DNA of 64,000 nt, taken from contig CBDFKQ010000010.1 in NCBI GenBank assembly GCA_965248855.1, positions 124,001 to 188,000 of the forward strand, in the 5' to 3' direction. Below are positions 60,814 through 64,000 of the stretch, piece by piece. This DNA comes from CBDFKQ01 sp965248855 (GTDB lineage: Bacteria; Bacteroidota; Bacteroidia; Cytophagales; 172606-1). Numbering within the stretch: the stretch's first letter is position 1; each line of letters begins with the position of its first letter. The position numbers were made by a program, and so were the translations under genes. The notes below the pieces were generated by a model. The model did no database searches. It worked only from the letters and a program-made list of their open reading frames with translations, and was not told the DNA's origin.

Positions 60814-63162
60814 ATGAAAAGACTATTTAGTGCATTATTATTTTGTCTATCAATACATTTTTGTGTTGCCCAAAGTTTTAACATATCAGGAACAATAAAA
60901 TCATTAAATAATTCTTCTGTATCGGGAGCAAATGTATCTATATTAAATACCAACCATGGTACATCCGCAAATTCTGATGGAAGTTTTGAAATTTTAAATA
61001 TCCCTTCCGGCAATTATACATTGCGTATTTCTGCAGTGGGTTATGCAACTGTTTTGCAAAAAATTAAACCGATCAATAATGAAAATGTTACTTTAAATAT
61101 TGAGTTACAAAGTGAAAATAAAAGCTTGGATGAAGTAGTAGTTACTGCCCAAAAGACTGAAGAACAAGCGCAAAGAATACCTGTGGCCATTACTACCATT
61201 TCATCTAAACAAGTTCAGGATTACCGGTTATGGAACAGTAAAGATATTTCGGCTATCGTCCCTAATTTATATTCGGGTAACTCCGGTGATGAAAGAAATG
61301 TAACTTCTATCAGAGGTATTACTTCCACTTCTTACGATCCCGCAGTATCTACTTACATTGATGGGGTAAATCAATTTAGCCTCGATACGTACATTCCACA
61401 ACTTATTGATGTGGAAAGAATTGAAGTGCTTCGTGGGCCGCAAGGGACTTTATATGGGCGAAATGCGATGGGTGGTGTTATTAATATAATTACTAAACAA
61501 CCTACAAATAAAATTTCCGGATTTGTGGAAACAAATTTTGGCAGCAAGGGTCAACAACGTTATGCAATTGGTTTTAAAGCACCACTTATAAAAGATAAAT
61601 TATATATTGGTATAGCCGGTTTATTTGAACACAGGGATGGCTTTTATAATAATGATTATACTAATTCCGGTTTTGAACAATTTCAAAATGCAACAGGAAA
61701 CTATTTTTTAAAGTATAGTATTTCAAACAAATGGACCCTGTCATTAAATATTAAACATTCTCATAATCGCAATAAAGGTGCTTTCCCTTTAAGTTTTGGA
61801 GTTGAAGATTCATTTAAAAAACCATTCATTGTTAATCAAAATGCAATTGCAAAAACTATAGATAATACAATAAATACTTCGCTTACTGTAAATCATTATG
61901 GAAATTATTTCAATTTTAATTCCATAACAGCCTATCAATCAAATTATAGATATTACGACAATCCAATTGATGGAGATTTTAATTCCCTCGACATGCTAAC
62001 TATCAGCAATAATTATGGAGACAAATGGAATAAATCAAAAGCCGTTACTCAAGAATTTAAAATATCATCTCCAACTAAAAATAATAAATTAAATTGGACT
62101 TTAGGTAGTTATTTATTTTATCAACAAAGCCCTGTAAAACAGGCCAGCAATTATGGATTGTATGCAAAACTTCTTGGAGCACCCGACTCTTCATTTTCAA
62201 CAATAAATACATCTAACTCTTTTAATGCAGGTGCGGCATTATTTGGTCAATTAATGTATTCATTTAATAAAAAGTTAGATTTAACACTAGGCATTAGGTA
62301 TGATTATGAGCATAAAAGACAAAGCGTGTTGGGTGAATATCAAAAAGGCAATTTTACGATTCCCACGCAAGCCGATACAGTATCATCCGCTAATTTTCAG
62401 GCTATTTCACCAAAGGTAAGTTTAATACATCACCCTACTGAAAATAATCATATATATGTATCTTATGCAAGGGGTTTTCGCGCCGGTGGCCTACTTAATG
62501 ATCCTAGTACTCCACTTTACGTATATAAACCTGAATTTAGCAATAATTTTGAGTTAGGTTTTAAAAATAACTTCCTTGATAATCGTTTACTACTTAATTT
62601 AACCGGTTTTTTTATTACTATTAATAATGCACAAACCCCAACACTTATCCTTCCACAAGCATTAACCGTTACCAGAAATTCAGGAAATGTAGAAAGCAAA
62701 GGAGTGGAGTTAGAGTTTTTGGTAAAACCTGTTAAAGGGCTCCAAATCGATTATAATTTTGGCTATAACGATGCAAAATACAAAAGTTTGAAATTACCCA
62801 ACGATAGTTTAACTGCAGAAAAAAATTATAATGGAAATCAACAAATTTTCACGCCTTCGCACACATCAATGCTTGCTGTTCAGTATACTTATAATATAGG
62901 TGGCATTCAAAATTTACAATTAATAGCACGTGTGGAATGGCGATCGTTAGGAAAACAATACTTCGATTTAAAAAATACTATAAGTCAGGATGCTTATAAT
63001 ATTTTTAACACACGGTTTGGTGTATCAGCTAAAAACTTTGAAGTAATGCTTTGGGGAAGAAATTTAAGCAATCAAAAATACATAGAATACGCTTACAGCT
63101 TCGGTGGTATCCATTTAGGAAACCCTTATAATTATGGAGTGACTTTGAGTGGGAGGTTTTAA
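60814..63162 (+). CDS. TonB-dependent outer membrane receptor
   Basis: A 782-residue receptor from ATG 60814. A signal peptide (MKRLFSALLFCLSIHFCVAQ) precedes a carboxypeptidase-regulatory-like domain of about 85 residues (ISGTIKSLNNSSVSGANVSI...GYATV). A TonB-box-like region (LDEVVVTAQK) is followed by the plug (RNVTSIRGI, VERIEVLRGPQGTLYGRNAMGGVINIITKQP) and a barrel ending in Phe (GVTLSGRF). It imports iron complexes or another bulky nutrient across the outer membrane. The lack of a SusD partner argues against a glycan SusC. The MFS gene upstream is the only transport neighbour. Confidence 0.93.
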   Translation: MKRLFSALLFCLSIHFCVAQSFNISGTIKSLNNSSVSGANVSILNTNHGTSANSDGSFEILNIPSGNYTLRISAVGYATVLQKIKPINNENVTLNIELQSENKSLDEVVVTAQKTEEQAQRIPVAITTISSKQVQDYRLWNSKDISAIVPNLYSGNSGDERNVTSIRGITSTSYDPAVSTYIDGVNQFSLDTYIPQLIDVERIEVLRGPQGTLYGRNAMGGVINIITKQPTNKISGFVETNFGSKGQQRYAIGFKAPLIKDKLYIGIAGLFEHRDGFYNNDYTNSGFEQFQNATGNYFLKYSISNKWTLSLNIKHSHNRNKGAFPLSFGVEDSFKKPFIVNQNAIAKTIDNTINTSLTVNHYGNYFNFNSITAYQSNYRYYDNPIDGDFNSLDMLTISNNYGDKWNKSKAVTQEFKISSPTKNNKLNWTLGSYLFYQQSPVKQASNYGLYAKLLGAPDSSFSTINTSNSFNAGAALFGQLMYSFNKKLDLTLGIRYDYEHKRQSVLGEYQKGNFTIPTQADTVSSANFQAISPKVSLIHHPTENNHIYVSYARGFRAGGLLNDPSTPLYVYKPEFSNNFELGFKNNFLDNRLLLNLTGFFITINNAQTPTLILPQALTVTRNSGNVESKGVELEFLVKPVKGLQIDYNFGYNDAKYKSLKLPNDSLTAEKNYNGNQQIFTPSHTSMLAVQYTYNIGGIQNLQLIARVEWRSLGKQYFDLKNTISQDAYNIFNTRFGVSAKNFEVMLWGRNLSNQKYIEYAYSFGGIHLGNPYNYGVTLSGRF

Positions 63163-63606
63163 ATTAGTTTTACAGATACACTAATGAGAAAAAATTATAA
63201 ATATTGCGTCTTTCCATATTTATATTCAAGCCTTGCAATATTATAAATGAAATCTTTTGCTTAAAAGTTAATTTCATTAAAGCACTTTTTGTTTTAGAAA
63301 TCTGATATATATATAAAATTTGGTTATTAATTCTGAAACCTAAATTATTGATATTTCGATATCGGTAAAACGATAAATTTTTAGCGTGTATTTTAAATAT
63401 GATACTATCACTTCATTTACGAGATATTTATAAGAAAGATCAAGTAAGGACTTGAAAAGATTTTAATTACTGAAACAAATATAAAATTTATATTGCACGC
63501 AAGTTTTTTGACCTAAATTTATTTGTACTAATTTCAGCAAATTATAATTTTATTCACTTACCTGAATTATATTCTTTTTAGTATTTAACTTTAATTTAAT
63601 AATTAC
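63163..63606. other. 444-base gap before the last gene
   Basis: AT-rich, no gene seen. TATTGATATTTCGATATCGG and AAAACGATAAAT (63346-63379) are a degenerate relative of the dispersed hairpin. The right end holds the unmapped promoter of the secreted protein gene. Confidence 0.5.
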
Positions 63607-64000
63607 ATGAAAAAAAGATTAGCTTATACCATCTTATTAGTTTTTTGTTCTTTTAGAATAATGGCTCAAGACCCCTATATATATCCTAGCGAAGTAGATG
63701 GTTTTGAACCAACCCCCGGGAAAATTTATACCTATTCACCGGGGATAAAGGGTTTAGGAGATAAGTTGAATGGATGTGATTTTTATTATACAATACCTAA
63801 TGGAACAGGGCAATTTGTCGACGCAGACGGTAATCCTATAAATGATGTCAATACTGGTCAAACACCTATTTCAATTAAAACTATAAATGGTGCCGATTAT
63901 TTTAGGGTTAAATGGACGAATGGAGCTACATCGTCAGCCTTAAAAATGGTTATCAGGATTTGTGATAGGTACGCTGATTATTCATTTAGTCAGAATATAA
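63607..64000 (+). CDS. Secreted protein, N-terminal part
   Basis: An open frame from ATG 63607 to the window edge, 131 codons visible. A signal peptide (RLAYTILLVFCSFRIMAQ) is followed by a beta-rich exported region: YIYPSEVDGFEPTPGKIYTY, NGTGQFVDADGNPINDVNTG and IKTINGADYFRVKWTNGATS. This suggests an immunoglobulin-like or adhesin-type surface protein, possibly a type IX secretion cargo. The C-terminal sorting domain that would show this is outside the window. No family was recognised. Confidence 0.7.
   Translation, partial: MKKRLAYTILLVFCSFRIMAQDPYIYPSEVDGFEPTPGKIYTYSPGIKGLGDKLNGCDFYYTIPNGTGQFVDADGNPINDVNTGQTPISIKTINGADYFRVKWTNGATSSALKMVIRICDRYADYSFSQNI

Overview
The window is AT-rich DNA from a member of the Bacteroidota, most likely a Chitinophagales/Sphingobacteriia-type organism. 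The evidence is the gene content: a fused lpxC-fabZ gene, the Bacteroidota-type omega subunit, a PUR-domain DUF3276 protein, a DUF4835/PorD protein of the type IX secretion system, and a TonB-dependent receptor with a carboxypeptidase-like N-terminal domain. Several genes are also preceded by the Bacteroidota -7 promoter motif TAnnTTTG. No rRNA, tRNA, CRISPR array or complete insertion sequence was recognised.

Layout. 1-7.7 kb: the tail of a DtxR/MntR regulator, a small lipoprotein, a GIN/DUF2807 protein, a STAS-like protein, a radical SAM/SPASM enzyme next to a large anchored protein, and hemF. 7.8-12.3 kb: fabD, a soluble CapD-like dehydratase, folK and sppA. 12.3-19.6 kb (minus strand): secreted protein, aroA, HD hydrolase, lpxD, lpxC-fabZ, lpxA and an ABC ATPase, which is a lipid A block. 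19.8-23.3 kb (plus): bamD, rpoZ, coaBC, porD, an envelope and type IX secretion neighbourhood. 23.3-29.6 kb: a surface-glycan cluster with a nucleotidyltransferase, a HAD phosphatase, a flippase-like membrane protein, a kinase-like protein, a GT-C membrane protein and a GT2 glycosyltransferase. 29.6-36.6 kb: DUF58, RlpA-SPOR, DUF3276, two tandem Rpn nucleases, an AI-2E permease and glmM.

37-53.4 kb is the regulatory and accessory part. It holds two plus-strand sensor kinases (one of 1254 residues) and a minus-strand NtrB/NtrC-like pair. Divergent from that pair is an efflux operon: HlyD adaptor, ABC ATPase and two tandem FtsX/MacB permeases, the first of them broken. The intergenic region carries a sigma-54-like -24 element with palindromes upstream, so the NtrC-like protein probably drives the efflux operon. 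A small two-gene cassette resembling a toxin-antitoxin pair sits antisense between the HlyD and ATPase genes; its second gene is only 55 codons.

54-64 kb: an isolated lycopene cyclase, metK, a UPF1-like helicase, an MFS sugar transporter, a TonB-dependent receptor and the start of a secreted protein that runs off the window.

A family of short AT-rich hairpins built around TAACGATATTGATA recurs in gaps along the window. Two other dispersed repeat types (CCCCTCCTT/AAGGAGGGG and AGACAAGAGAC/GTCTCTTGTCT) are also present. The points most worth a second look are this hairpin family, the antisense two-gene cassette, the sigma-54 control region, the decayed permease duplicate, the recent Rpn duplication and a 15-bp palindrome between the rlpA and DUF3276 promoters.
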